The notes below the pieces were generated by a model. The model had not been told where the DNA came from. It saw nothing but the letters and a program-made list of their open reading frames with translations, and ran no database searches. Shown here piece after piece: positions 24,948 to 33,375 of a stretch of DNA of 64,000 nucleotides; within the stretch, counting starts at the first letter, position 1, and every line of letters starts with the position of its first letter. This DNA comes from Nitrospirota bacterium (lineage in GTDB: Bacteria; Nitrospirota; Nitrospiria; Nitrospirales; Nitrospiraceae). The DNA is taken from assembly GCA_040755395.1 (NCBI GenBank), contig JBFMAX010000003.1, positions 1-64,000 on the forward strand, read 5' to 3'. The position numbers were made by a program, and so were the translations under genes.

Positions 24948-25421
24948 TCAGGCGACCTTCACCTCGATGGCCTTGGGCTTCGCCTTCTCGGACTTGGGCA
25001 AATGCACCTTCAGCACGCCGTCCTTGTACTCGGCGCTGACTTTGGATCCGTCGGCGTCCTCCGGCAGGGTAAAGCTCCGCATGAAGCTCCCGTAGGCCCG
25101 CTCCACCCGATGATACTTCTTGCCCTTTTCTTCCTTTTCGTACTTGCGTTCTCCCGAGATCGACAGGACGTTGTCTTGAATGGTCAACTTCACGTCCTCT
25201 TTTTTCACTTCCGGAAGCTCCGCTTTGATCACGTACTCCTTCTCGTCCTCCGTGATGTCCACGAGCGGCGACCATTCCGCCACCGTCATGGCTTCCTTCT
25301 CGCCCTCGGATCGCACCGGCACCCGGCCGAAGAACGTCGCCAGGCGTTTCTCCATTTCTTCCAACTCCTTGAACGGATCCCAGCGCGTCTTAAACGGTTC
25401 CCAACGTGTAATGGCGTTCAT
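24948..25421 (-). CDS. Hsp20/alpha-crystallin small heat shock protein
   Basis: This encodes 157 residues. The alpha-crystallin domain spans about 47-140: [60 protein letters not shown] and the hallmark [14 protein letters not shown]. There is an N-terminal helix [16 protein letters not shown] and a C-terminal basic tail; a GGAGGG ribosome site precedes the ATG. It is an ATP-independent holdase in the cytoplasm. It is grouped with CBS, BCAM0308 and phosphoribosyltransferase genes. Confidence 0.95.
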   Translation of the reverse strand: MNAITRWEPFKTRWDPFKELEEMEKRLATFFGRVPVRSEGEKEAMTVAEWSPLVDITEDEKEYVIKAELPEVKKEDVKLTIQDNVLSISGERKYEKEEKGKKYHRVERAYGSFMRSFTLPEDADGSKVSAEYKDGVLKVHLPKSEKAKPKAIEVKVA

Positions 25422-25475
25422 AGAGCACCCTCCTTGCTGAATGACGAAAGGTTATTGGGTTAATACTCGGCAAAG

Positions 25476-25706
25476 TCAGTCATGCCCGATCCTCTTCGTG
25501 TGCGCTACGGCGGGACTCACAACGTAGACCCCGGGGCTCTTCAGGCGCAATTGCACTTGTCCGTTGCGACTCAAACGGTCCAGCTCGAGAAACACCTGGT
25601 TCCAGGTGAGACCCGGACACTGAAGCACCACATCTTCCAACAGACTCCCTGGCGAACGAATGATGACCTCCATGACCTGGCCGGCGGATGAGAACTCTGT
25701 GGACAT
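25476..25706 (-). CDS. Small winged-helix-like protein
   Basis: This encodes 76 residues. Helical content followed by a beta-wing is suggested: LLEDVVLQCPGLTWNQVFLE, LDRLSRNGQVQLRLKSPGVY, VVSPAV. This resembles a minimal winged helix and could be a small DNA-binding regulator of the downstream stress genes (inference). A GGGGGG-type ribosome site lies just before the ATG at 25706. It is 55 nt upstream of hsp20 in the same direction. No family is named. Confidence 0.65.
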   Translation of the reverse strand: MSTEFSSAGQVMEVIIRSPGSLLEDVVLQCPGLTWNQVFLELDRLSRNGQVQLRLKSPGVYVVSPAVAHTKRIGHD

Positions 25707-25911
25707 TGTGCCCCCCTTCGCTTGTCGGCCTCCTCAAGCGGCAGACAGTGCATCCGCAGTGCCAGTGCCCGATGGCCCGGACAGCGGACAAGACTCTCAC
25801 GGCAACGGGCACTTATGGAGATCTGACGGGAAACCGATCAGCGGGACGAAGACCTATTGTGGCGTTTCGGGCCAGCGACGGGACTACCGCTGTTGCCTAT
25901 TACCTCAGGCG

Positions 25912-26589
25912 CTAAGTCAGAAAGGCTTTCCGCAGCCGAACCAGGAACTCGTCGACGAGGCTCAGATCGGATCGGTGTGTACAGTGCGCCAGCCGGCGCC
26001 GAGCCTCCTGGGTCCAGTACTCGCCCAGGTCAATGACCTCTCCGACGCGGTAGTTGCCCGCTTTGATCTTCCGGATGGTTTCGCCGATCGGGGTTTCGGC
26101 GATGCGCACGCTGAACGTCTCCCGCTCCAGCAGTTCGCAGAGGTTGAACAAGACACGGAGGTAGGCGGCGGCGTATTTCTCCGGCCGCTCGTCCTTTTTG
26201 TCCAGCATCTTCTTGCGTTGATTCTCGCAGTAACCGGTAAACGCGTCGTAGGCGGCCTGCGGAGACCAGACGTGGGGAAAGAGCCGCCGGAGTTCCGTCC
26301 CCCAGTCATCCATCGCCACGACCGGAGCCACGAAGGTCTCGAGGATCAGCGGATGGCATTGCGTGCCGAGGAGCAGGAACTGGCCCACCTCCCAGGCCGT
26401 TTCGTCGGCCTCCTCCTTCCTCATGCGCGCGCCCTGGTACTTGAATCCCAGGCGGAACATCTCCGCGGTCGGCATCACGAACACGCTCCGATAGTCGGCA
26501 TCGCTGCCCGGCGCGGCCAGCCCGTGGGCCTGGGATCCGACGAGGACTTTGAGAATCGTCCGGTCGGCGCCCGCTCTTTCCGTTGCCAT
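25912..26589 (-). CDS. Nucleotidyltransferase-superfamily protein (COG3541/YcgL type)
   Basis: This encodes 225 residues. The pol-beta nucleotidyltransferase signature is visible near the N-terminus: VGSQAHGLAAPGSDADYRSV, where GS and DxD supply the catalytic acids. A helical C-terminal half follows (FTGYCENQRKKMLDKKDERP, AAYLRVLFNLCELLERE). It may transfer a nucleotide to an unknown acceptor. It follows the acyl carrier protein gene with a 1-nt gap, so it is probably co-translated with it. Confidence 0.8.
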   Translation of the reverse strand: MATERAGADRTILKVLVGSQAHGLAAPGSDADYRSVFVMPTAEMFRLGFKYQGARMRKEEADETAWEVGQFLLLGTQCHPLILETFVAPVVAMDDWGTELRRLFPHVWSPQAAYDAFTGYCENQRKKMLDKKDERPEKYAAAYLRVLFNLCELLERETFSVRIAETPIGETIRKIKAGNYRVGEVIDLGEYWTQEARRRLAHCTHRSDLSLVDEFLVRLRKAFLT

Positions 26590-26590
26590 C

Positions 26591-26845
26591 TCAACTCCGG
26601 GCCGTCAGTTGCTCAATGCACCCGTTCAACGACGCGTACTTGGGATAGTCCGCTTCCGGAATCTCAACATTGAGTTCTTTGTGCAGCGCGATCACGAAGT
26701 TCAAAAAATCCATCGAGTCGAGGTCCAACTGATCGCGAAAGCTCGCGTCCGGGTTCAGCGACGTCAGGTCGGCCTCCGGCGCAATGTCGCCGAGAACGCG
26801 GAGGACGGCGCTTTTGACTTCTTCGGCGGTCAATGCGGCGCTCAT
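26591..26845 (-). CDS. Acyl carrier protein
   Basis: This encodes 84 residues. It is a four-helix carrier with the phosphopantetheine site [20 protein letters not shown] (Ser44) and acidic helix II. Its ATG overlaps the E2 stop (ATGA), so it is translationally coupled to a 2-oxoacid dehydrogenase. It is not in a fatty-acid synthesis cluster. That implies acyl groups made by E1/E2 may be moved to this carrier or that it serves a dedicated pathway (inference). Confidence 0.92.
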   Translation of the reverse strand: MSAALTAEEVKSAVLRVLGDIAPEADLTSLNPDASFRDQLDLDSMDFLNFVIALHKELNVEIPEADYPKYASLNGCIEQLTARS

Positions 26846-28008
26846 AGGTGATCGGGCTCCTGCAACAGCCGGTCGACCGCGGCGAGGAACAGCCCGCCGC
26901 GATGGCCGTCCGTCACGCGATGGTCGGCGGAGAGGGTGGCGGTGACGACCGGCCTCGCCACGACTTGGCTGTTCACAATCCAGGGCCGTTCGACGACTTT
27001 CCCGAAGCCGACCAGCGCGACCTGCGGCGGGTAAATGACCCCGAAGACGGTCTCGACGCCCTGCTCCCCGAGGCTGGTCACCGTGATCGTGGGATCGGAC
27101 AGCTCCGACCCCCGCAACGTCCCGGCACGGGCGCGTTTGACGAGGTCTTGGAAGTTCCGCATCAGCTCGCTCAGGCTCTGCCGGTCGGTGTGATGAAGGG
27201 CCGGCGCCACGAGACCGCCTTGCCTCAAGGCGATCGCGACGCCGACATGGATGTCCTGGCTTTGAACGGCTGTGCTCCCCTTCCAGACGGCATTGAGCTC
27301 CGGGACGTGGCGGAGGGCCAGCGCCACGGCCTTGAGAAGGAGCACACCGTACAGGAGCCGGTCCGTGACCGGCCGTTTGAGATTCTCTTCTCTTAACCAC
27401 GTCAGAGCCCGGCCCATGTCGATCGTCGTGCTCAAGTAGTAATGAGGGATCTCCCGCTTCGAGCGGGTCATCGCAGCCGCGATGGCCTGCCGCATGCGGG
27501 CTTGGCGATCGCCGGCTTCGCCGGCTTGCGGCGCTGTCTCTCCAGCCTCGATCCTTGTGCCCTGCGCCTCCGCGACCCGCAGAATGTCGTCGCGGCCGAT
27601 CGCGCCTCCAGGGCCGGTTCCCTGCACGGTAGACGGGTCGATGCCGAGGTCGGCCGCGAGTTGCTTGGCCGCGGGGGAGATCCGGAGGCGGACCGGTTCG
27701 GTAGCCGGAGGAGCCTGGGCCGCTTCGGCACCCTCTTTGCCCCGTGCCATCGGCCGCTCGCCTCGCGCCGTCCCTTCCTCCCGAATGATCGCCATCACTG
27801 TGCCTACGGGAACCTTGGCGCCCGGCTGGACGAGCAGTTGTTCGATGATGCCGGTCGTGAAGGCTTCGATTTCGATGGCGGCCTTGTCGGTATCGACCTC
27901 GGCGATGATTTCGCCCTTGGTCACCCGGTCGCCGACCTTCTTGCGCCATTCGATGAGCGTACCGGCGCTCATGTCGGCGCCCAGCGACGGCATGAGGAAT
28001 TCAGCCAA
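26842..28008 (-). CDS. pdhC: 2-oxoacid dehydrogenase E2 (dihydrolipoamide acyltransferase)
   Basis: The product is 388 residues from TTG 28008 ([12 protein letters not shown]); the longer frame reads repeat DNA. A lipoyl domain at ~1-80 carries the target Lys ([14 protein letters not shown]42). A peripheral subunit-binding domain follows at ~115-155 ([30 protein letters not shown]). The catalytic domain runs from ~180 to the end, with active-site His in [17 protein letters not shown]. It transfers the acyl group from lipoate to CoA. It forms an operon with E1beta and E1alpha; no E3 is present here, so E3 must come from elsewhere. Confidence 0.92.
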   Translation of the reverse strand: MAEFLMPSLGADMSAGTLIEWRKKVGDRVTKGEIIAEVDTDKAAIEIEAFTTGIIEQLLVQPGAKVPVGTVMAIIREEGTARGERPMARGKEGAEAAQAPPATEPVRLRISPAAKQLAADLGIDPSTVQGTGPGGAIGRDDILRVAEAQGTRIEAGETAPQAGEAGDRQARMRQAIAAAMTRSKREIPHYYLSTTIDMGRALTWLREENLKRPVTDRLLYGVLLLKAVALALRHVPELNAVWKGSTAVQSQDIHVGVAIALRQGGLVAPALHHTDRQSLSELMRNFQDLVKRARAGTLRGSELSDPTITVTSLGEQGVETVFGVIYPPQVALVGFGKVVERPWIVNSQVVARPVVTATLSADHRVTDGHRGGLFLAAVDRLLQEPDHL

Positions 28009-28018
28009 ATCTATAACC

Positions 28019-28085
28019 CCGTGAAGCGTGAAACGTGAAGCAGGACGCATCCTGCCGATTAACGAGTAACGGTTAACAATATGTC
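28019..28085. repeat. CGTGAAACGTGAAG / ATTAACGAGTAAC repeat tract
   Basis: Short units CGTGAAGCGTGAAACGTGAA and ATTAACGAGTAACGGTTAAC flank a small palindrome (AGGACGCATCCTG). The tract lies between the E2 and E1beta genes. The same units recur at 44845-44915 and 50300-50400. Confidence 0.7.
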
Positions 28086-28114
28086 CTCAACTGCCCACTG
28101 ACGTTCAAATGATC

Positions 28115-29092
28115 TCACCGGGCCAATAACTCGCGGACCGCCCGAACGATCGTGTCCGGCTGCGGCAGCGCCGCGTCCTCCAGGTGCTTGGGATAGGGGA
28201 TCGGCACCTCGGCGCTGCAGACGCGCGCCACCGGTCCGTCGAGATCGTAGAAGGCGCCTTCCATGATCTGCGCGCTGATTTCCGCCGCGAAACTGCCCGT
28301 CCGCCAGGCTTCGTCGACCACCACGGCGCGATGCGTTTTTCGGACCGATGTCAGGATCGTCGCCGCATCGAGCGGGCGCAACACGCGGAGGTCGATGACT
28401 TCGGCGTCGATGCCCTCGGTCGCCAGGCGGTCGGCGGCTTCCAGAGCCTTCCACAACGACCCCCCGAACGTGATGATCGACACGTCCCGTCCGGGTCGTC
28501 GCACCGCCGCCTTGGAAATATCGACCGGGAAGGCTTGCTCGTCCAGCTCTCCTTCCATCGGGTACAGGTAGGCGTGTTCGAAGATGAAGACCGGGTCAGG
28601 TTCCTTTAACGCGCTCAACAACATGCCTTTCGCGTCCGTCACGGTGGCCGGGGTCAGAACCTTGATGCCGGGGATGTGCGCATACCAGCCTTCGAAGCTG
28701 TGCGAATGTTGGGCGGCCACCTGGCGTCCGGCTCCGGTCGCCATGCGCACGACGAGCGGAATGTTGAACTGGCCGCCCGACATGTGACGGATCGTCGCCG
28801 CGTTGTTGACGATCTGATCCAAGGCCAACAGGCTGAAATTGACCGTCATGACTTCTACGATCGGTTTCATCCCGCCGAGCGCCGCGCCGATGCCAGCGCC
28901 GACGAACGTGTTCTCCGACAGCGGCGTGTCGCGGATGCGCTCAGGGCCGAACTCCTCGAGCAGGCCTTTGCTGCAGGCGTAAGTCCCTCCGTAGCGTCCG
29001 ATGTCCTCCCCCATCAAGAGGACCCGCGGGTCGCTCTGCAAGGCCTCACGCAGGCCGGCGCGGACGGCTTCTCGATAGGTGATCTTCGTCAT
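28115..29092 (-). CDS. pdhB: 2-oxoacid dehydrogenase E1 beta subunit
   Basis: The product is 325 residues from the ATG at 29092 ([19 protein letters not shown]). Typical motifs are [20 protein letters not shown], then [20 protein letters not shown], the [10 protein letters not shown] segment, [14 protein letters not shown], and a C-terminal transketolase domain ([26 protein letters not shown]). It binds thiamine diphosphate with the alpha subunit and decarboxylates pyruvate or a related 2-oxoacid. The longer upstream frame is repeat-derived and rejected. Confidence 0.93.
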   Translation of the reverse strand: MTKITYREAVRAGLREALQSDPRVLLMGEDIGRYGGTYACSKGLLEEFGPERIRDTPLSENTFVGAGIGAALGGMKPIVEVMTVNFSLLALDQIVNNAATIRHMSGGQFNIPLVVRMATGAGRQVAAQHSHSFEGWYAHIPGIKVLTPATVTDAKGMLLSALKEPDPVFIFEHAYLYPMEGELDEQAFPVDISKAAVRRPGRDVSIITFGGSLWKALEAADRLATEGIDAEVIDLRVLRPLDAATILTSVRKTHRAVVVDEAWRTGSFAAEISAQIMEGAFYDLDGPVARVCSAEVPIPYPKHLEDAALPQPDTIVRAVRELLAR

Positions 29093-29119
29093 GGAATAGC
29101 CATGGAGCCATCGGCGATC

Positions 29120-29223
29120 AGCAGCCTCGCAGCGGGACTTGCGAGACAGGCGCGGCTCGCGAGAAATCCTGGAAGAGATGTTTCTCCTGTCGCGCTTTCC
29201 CGCCCGTCTCGCCGCTCTCGCCT
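29120..29223. repeat. GCGAGAC-type repeat forming a hairpin
   Basis: The left arm GCGAGACAGGCGCGGCTCGC plus GAGAAA pairs imperfectly with the right arm TTTCTCCTGTCGCGCTTTCC plus CGTCTCGC. It fills the E1alpha-E1beta gap. It is the same class as 19096 and 30240. Confidence 0.75.
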
Positions 29224-30225
29224 TTACGTCCGCGTGTACACATCCTTCTCCAGGTCCTCGACCGGTTCCCAAGGACCCGCTTCGGCGAAGGCGACTGCGT
29301 CTTCAATCTCGGCGGCGATGGTATCCTCCATCTCCTGAAGATCGGCATCGGTGAGCCATCCCAGTTCACGCAGCCGTGTTTCGAACGTGGTGATCGGATC
29401 CCGCTGCTTCCACTTCGCGACTTCCTCTTTGGTGCGGTACAGCTCGGCATCGTACATCGAATGGGCGCGGAAGCGGTAGGTGCGGTATTCGAGAAGATAA
29501 GGACCGGAGCCTTGACGAACCGAGTTCACGGCTTGCCGCGTGGCCTCTCCAACGGCCAGCACGTCCATGCCGTCCACAACCGCTGACGGAACGGCATAGG
29601 CGTGAGCCTTGAACGCGATGTCGGTTTGGGACTGGTGCCGGGCCAGGGCGGTGCCCATGGCGTAGAAGTTGTTTTCGCAGAGGAACAGCACCGGCAACTT
29701 CCAGAGCGCCGCGAGATTGAGCGACTCGTGGAACTCGCCTTCGGCGACGGCGCCGTCGCCGAAAAAGCAGGCGGTGACCCTTCCTTGGCGTTCCCCTTCG
29801 TCCAGGGAGGGAGACGGGGTGGAGAGCTTCTGCGCAAGGGCGAGCCCGACCGCGATGGGGAGCCCGCCGCCGACGATCGCAAGGCCGCCGTAAAACCGCC
29901 GGGAGGCGTCAAAAAAATGCATGGAACCGCCGCGGCCGCGCGCGCAGCCGTTGGCTTTGCCGTACAGCTCCGCCATCAGGGGGCCCATCGGCGTGCCGCG
30001 CACCAGCGCATGTCCGTGCTCGCGATACGTCGCCACGACGGCGTCTTCCGCTGTGAATGCCGGCAGGGCTCCGGCGGCCACCGCTTCCTCGCCGATGTAC
30101 AGATGGAGAAACCCGCGGATCTTCCCGAGACTGTACAATTCCGCCGACTTTTCCTCGAACCGCCGGATGCGCAGCATCTGGCGGAGCAGTTCGAGTCCAT
30201 GCAGACGGCCAGGATCGAGTGTCAC
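29224..30225 (-). CDS. pdhA: 2-oxoacid dehydrogenase E1 alpha subunit
   Basis: The product is 333 residues from GTG 30225 behind GGAG; the longer frame is repeat-derived. The ThDP signature spans [20 protein letters not shown] and ENN. Other motifs are [37 protein letters not shown], and the phospho-loop-like [15 protein letters not shown]. It forms the alpha2beta2 E1 with the next gene. The product resembles pyruvate or acetoin dehydrogenase E1; substrate choice cannot be fixed from sequence alone. Confidence 0.93.
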   Translation of the reverse strand: MTLDPGRLHGLELLRQMLRIRRFEEKSAELYSLGKIRGFLHLYIGEEAVAAGALPAFTAEDAVVATYREHGHALVRGTPMGPLMAELYGKANGCARGRGGSMHFFDASRRFYGGLAIVGGGLPIAVGLALAQKLSTPSPSLDEGERQGRVTACFFGDGAVAEGEFHESLNLAALWKLPVLFLCENNFYAMGTALARHQSQTDIAFKAHAYAVPSAVVDGMDVLAVGEATRQAVNSVRQGSGPYLLEYRTYRFRAHSMYDAELYRTKEEVAKWKQRDPITTFETRLRELGWLTDADLQEMEDTIAAEIEDAVAFAEAGPWEPVEDLEKDVYTRT

Positions 30226-30239
30226 GTCTAATTGCTCCG

Positions 30240-30372
30240 ATGCGCGGCCTGACGATGCGTTCGCGAGACGAGCGAGACTTGCGCGACTCGCGCGAAACGA
30301 CGAATCCAATAACTCGGATTATGCGCATCTCGCCATTCGCGCGTTTCTCGCGAGTCCCGCGCTGAGCGTTTC
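30240..30372. repeat. GCGAGAC/GCGCGACTCGCG repeat forming a hairpin
   Basis: Left arm units GCGAGACTTGCGCGACTCGC and GCGAAACG face right arm units CGCGCGTTTCTCGCGAGTCC and CGCGC. Smaller palindromes lie inside (AATAACTCGGATTATG) and after (CTGAGCGTTTCACGCTCAG, at about 30362). The last is a clean stem of about 7 bp and could act as a terminator for the acetyl-CoA synthetase gene upstream. Confidence 0.75.
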
Positions 30373-30376
30373 ACGC

Positions 30377-32137
30377 TCAGCTTTCGAGCGTCGATGTGTC
30401 TCCCTCCGGCAGTCCCAACTCTCTCGCTTTCAGCAACCGGCGCATGATCTTCCCGCTGCGCGTTTTCGGTAGGCTCGGCAGGAACTCGATTTCCTTCGGA
30501 GCGACGATTGCGCCGAGCCGCGCGCGAGTGAACCCCAGCAGCTCGCGACGGAGCGCCTCGCTCGGCTCATATCCGTCCTTCAACGAGACGAACGCCTTGA
30601 CCACTTCCATCGCGACCGGATCCGGTTTCCCGATGACGCCGGCCTCCGCTACGGCCTTGTGCTCGATCAGGACACTCTCGACCTCGAACGGGCCGATCAG
30701 GTGCCCGGAGGTCTTGATCACATCGTCCGCGCGCCCCACGAACCAGAAGTAGCCGTCCTTGTCCCGCTTCGCCAGGTCGCCGGTGAGATACCAGCCGCCG
30801 GCGAAGCATTTTTTATAACGCTCGGGTTCGTGCCAGTACGATCGGAACATGGAGGGCCAACCCGGTCGCAGCGCGAGCTCCCCTTGCACGCCGGGTTCGT
30901 CGATCACCTCGACTTCGCCGCTGTCGGTCCGGCTGACGATCGCGGCCTCGATGCCGGGCAGGGGACGACCCATCGACCCCGGCCTGATGTCCATCGCCGC
31001 GAAGTTGGCGATCATGATGCCGCCCGTCTCGGTCTGCCACCAGTTGTCGTGGAACGGCCGCCCGAACGCCTGTTGTCCCCAGACGACCGCCTCTGCGTTG
31101 AGGGGTTCGCCGACGCTGGCGAGAAAGCGGAGAGAAGTGAGGTTGTACTTGCGGATGAGATCGACGCCGGCCTTCATCATCATGCGGATCGCGGTGGGCG
31201 CGGTATACCAGACGGAGACCCGTTGATCCTGAAGCAGACGATACCAGCGTTCCGCGTCAAAATCGCCCTCGTCGACGATGCTCGTCACACCGTTCGTCAG
31301 CGGCGCAATGATGCCGTAGGATGTGCCGGTGACCCAACCCGGATCGGCCGTGCACCAGAAGATGTCGTGCTTATGCAGGTCCAAGGCATACTTCCCGGTG
31401 ATGTGATGGGCGACGACCGCCTGATGGACGTGGACCGCGCCTTTGGGGGTGCCCGTGGTCCCGCTGGTGAAATGCAGGAGGGCCATGTCTTCGGGATCGG
31501 TCGGGCCGACAGTGAACTCCGGGCCGGCTTGCTCGAGCAGCCGGCGATAGTCCTCTGTGCCCGGAACACCGGTCGGGGACCCGTCGTCGCCGATCAGCAG
31601 CACATGTTCGAGATCGGGGAGCGAGGCGCGGATGCCGGCTACCTTGCGCTGGTACAAGGTCTCGGTCGTAATCAGTACCTTGGCCTGCCCGATCGTCATC
31701 CGCGCGCGGATGGGCTCCGGTCCGAAGGCCGAAAACAGCGGACAGAAGACGCTCCGATTCTTCAGAGCGCCGAGCGCGGCGATATACAGTTCCGGAATGC
31801 GTCCGGCCAGCACAAAGACACGGTCGCCTTTCCCGACACCCAGGCGCCGAAGGGCGTTGGCAAAACGATTCGTCAGCTCGTCGAGCAGACGATACGAATA
31901 GTCCTTCATCGCGCCGTTCTTGCCGAGCCAGCGCAAGGCCAGATGGTCGGCCCGAGGGCCGCCGGCGTGGCGGGTCACCGCTTCGTGCGCGATGTTCAGG
32001 CCCCGATTGTCCGGAAGGCCGTCCAGTTCACGCCGGGCTTGCTCCCAGGAAAAAGCCGACCGGACCGCGTGGTAGTCATGGAGATGAGGCACGACCTCCC
32101 AGTCACGACGAGACTTGATGATCGGTTGCCAGGCCAT
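30377..32137 (-). CDS. acsA: AMP-forming acetyl-CoA synthetase
   Basis: The product is 586 residues of the ANL superfamily. The P-loop is [20 protein letters not shown]; adenylate-binding motifs are [10 protein letters not shown] and [20 protein letters not shown]; and the A10 motif [11 protein letters not shown] holds the catalytic, acetylatable Lys. The [13 protein letters not shown] region supports the acetate-activating clade. The length is somewhat below the E. coli enzyme (about 650). It makes acetyl-CoA in the cytoplasm. The Pat-like acetyltransferase at 13955-16690 could control it by acetylating the A10 Lys (inference). It heads the minus-strand block. Confidence 0.92.
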   Translation of the reverse strand: MAWQPIIKSRRDWEVVPHLHDYHAVRSAFSWEQARRELDGLPDNRGLNIAHEAVTRHAGGPRADHLALRWLGKNGAMKDYSYRLLDELTNRFANALRRLGVGKGDRVFVLAGRIPELYIAALGALKNRSVFCPLFSAFGPEPIRARMTIGQAKVLITTETLYQRKVAGIRASLPDLEHVLLIGDDGSPTGVPGTEDYRRLLEQAGPEFTVGPTDPEDMALLHFTSGTTGTPKGAVHVHQAVVAHHITGKYALDLHKHDIFWCTADPGWVTGTSYGIIAPLTNGVTSIVDEGDFDAERWYRLLQDQRVSVWYTAPTAIRMMMKAGVDLIRKYNLTSLRFLASVGEPLNAEAVVWGQQAFGRPFHDNWWQTETGGIMIANFAAMDIRPGSMGRPLPGIEAAIVSRTDSGEVEVIDEPGVQGELALRPGWPSMFRSYWHEPERYKKCFAGGWYLTGDLAKRDKDGYFWFVGRADDVIKTSGHLIGPFEVESVLIEHKAVAEAGVIGKPDPVAMEVVKAFVSLKDGYEPSEALRRELLGFTRARLGAIVAPKEIEFLPSLPKTRSGKIMRRLLKARELGLPEGDTSTLES

Positions 32138-32463
32138 GGAGATTCTTATCCCACGCGCAAGTTCTGCAAGCTGTAGGCCATCAGGCGGTCGTCGTCGATA
32201 CGACGAAGCCGTTGAGATTCCGACGGTCTTGGACCGACCGCTTCAAAGGGCCCCTGTTCGCTCTGTGGCATTATTCATCACCGAGAGGCCGGCGCACGTG
32301 GACATTCGCGCCTAGAAAAGATAGCCAGTAGCGAGTAGCTGTCTTGAAAGCAACTCTCAGCCGCCGACCGTTCGAATCCTTTCGCCCGCCGCCGACTCTA
32401 ACGAGCGAATCGTACGCAGGGCCTTTCGAAGGCGACCTGCGACGTGATCGGAGGTGAATCCAT
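32138..32463. other. Divergent intergenic region
   Basis: This 326-bp gap lies between the minus-strand acetyl-CoA synthetase gene and the plus-strand small membrane protein gene, so both promoters should lie here. It contains an AGCCAGTAGCGAGTAGC repeat scrap near 32325. I could not assign -35/-10 boxes with confidence. Confidence 0.4.
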
Positions 32464-32613
32464 ATGACGAGTTCGATGATCGACGGATTCTTGGCGGTCG
32501 CCGGCCTCTTCGCCACGGTTGTCACGATGGTGTGGAGCCTCTTGGTCAACGACAGAGTCGAGGCCAAGCAGGTTGCCGGAGAGAAGCGGACGGCGGTGAA
32601 CCGAGCCGCTTAA
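32464..32613 (+). CDS. Very small membrane protein (49 residues)
   Basis: The ATG at 32464 follows a strong GGAGGTG with good spacing. The peptide MTSSMIDGFLAVAGLFATVV continues into a hydrophobic helix (TMVWSLLV), then a charged tail (NDRVEAKQVAGEKRTAVNRA) to TAA. It is a single-pass miniprotein with a cytoplasmic basic/acidic tail. No family is recognised. It is supported mainly by the ribosome site and the hydrophobic profile. Confidence 0.55.
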   Translation: MTSSMIDGFLAVAGLFATVVTMVWSLLVNDRVEAKQVAGEKRTAVNRAA

Positions 32614-32734
32614 GAAAGATCCCTATAAGCCGAAGGGGGTTCCGGGTGAGTGAAAGGCGGGCGATCCCGGCCCTCTCGGCTCGATGGGGTAATTGAGCAT
32701 TCGACAACATGGACTGTGAAACGGACGAAGCAAG

Positions 32735-32956
32735 ATGGTCAAAGCAATGGCAAACACGACAGTCGATCTCGATCAATGCCGGAGGTGCGGCGGGCTGATG
32801 GTTCAGGAGTCCACCGGCGACCCGCTGACGTCCGGACTGCGGTGCGTGATCTGCGGCGAGTGGATCGATCCGGTAATTCTGGCCCACCGCCGACAACGAG
32901 CGGCGCGGGATGAGGCCGAGAAGCTGTTTGCCGGCAGCGCCGGCCAGTTGAACTAA
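32735..32956 (+). CDS. Small zinc-ribbon protein
   Basis: This encodes 73 residues (or 69 from the ATG at 32747). Two CxxC knuckles occur, CRRCGGLMVQES and RCVICGEWIDPVI, followed by a basic/helical tail (LAHRRQRAARDEAEKLF). It is a stand-alone treble or ribbon zinc-binding miniprotein, perhaps nucleic-acid or protein binding. Comparable mini zinc proteins occur at 41734, 41980 and 63636. Confidence 0.7.
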   Translation: MVKAMANTTVDLDQCRRCGGLMVQESTGDPLTSGLRCVICGEWIDPVILAHRRQRAARDEAEKLFAGSAGQLN

Positions 32957-33083
32957 CGTCAGCGCCTCAGCCCATCCGGTTCCTGGCCTACCGAACCGTC
33001 ACTCCCCCGAACCTCGCTTGCGAGAGGCGTTCCGCAACAGTGATCGGGTTCCGACTGTGGAGGAACGCGACAAAGACCCCTGA

Positions 33084-33103
33084 AGAGGGCGGCTAGGCCC
33101 TCT
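33084..33103 (+). terminator. Possible terminator hairpin
   Basis: AGAGGGC and GCCCTCT form a perfect 7-bp stem around GGCTAG, 130 nt after the zinc-ribbon gene and 130 nt before the next ORF. There is no clear U-tract, so it is only a candidate. Confidence 0.4.
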
Positions 33104-33231
33104 CTTCGCGTCTGTCAATTCACGGCATTTCTATGCATTCATCCTGTCTGGCAAGGCCGGGCCCGTTGATTGCTTAATTATCCAGATGGATTGGTGTGCA
33201 GGCCTGGCACTTCCCCCTACCGGGAGGAGGT

Positions 33232-33375
33232 ATGAAACCGAAAGGCGGCTTCAAGAACATGCCCAAGAGGCAGGCGAGGAAGTTCGCCAAACTCAAGGTC
33301 AAGAACGTCCAGCAACAAATCAAGAAGCAAGCCACCCGGCTGCATGGCGCCAGACCCACGGATGAAAGACGTTGA
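33232..33375 (+). CDS. Highly basic 47-residue peptide overlapping rtcA
   Basis: A very strong GGAGGAGG precedes the ATG at 33232. The product is rich in Lys/Arg/Gln (MKPKGGFKNMPKRQARKFAK, LKVKNVQQQIKKQATRLHGA) and should be a helical, RNA- or DNA-binding peptide. Its stop lies 14 nt inside the start of rtcA, so the two are probably translationally coupled. No family is named. It is short, so support rests on the ribosome site, composition and overlap. Confidence 0.6.
   Translation: MKPKGGFKNMPKRQARKFAKLKVKNVQQQIKKQATRLHGARPTDERR

Noticed and set aside
28009-28050. ATG start of the E2 gene at 28050
   Set aside because: The extra codons encode repeat DNA; TTG 28008 starts the lipoyl domain at its conserved edge.
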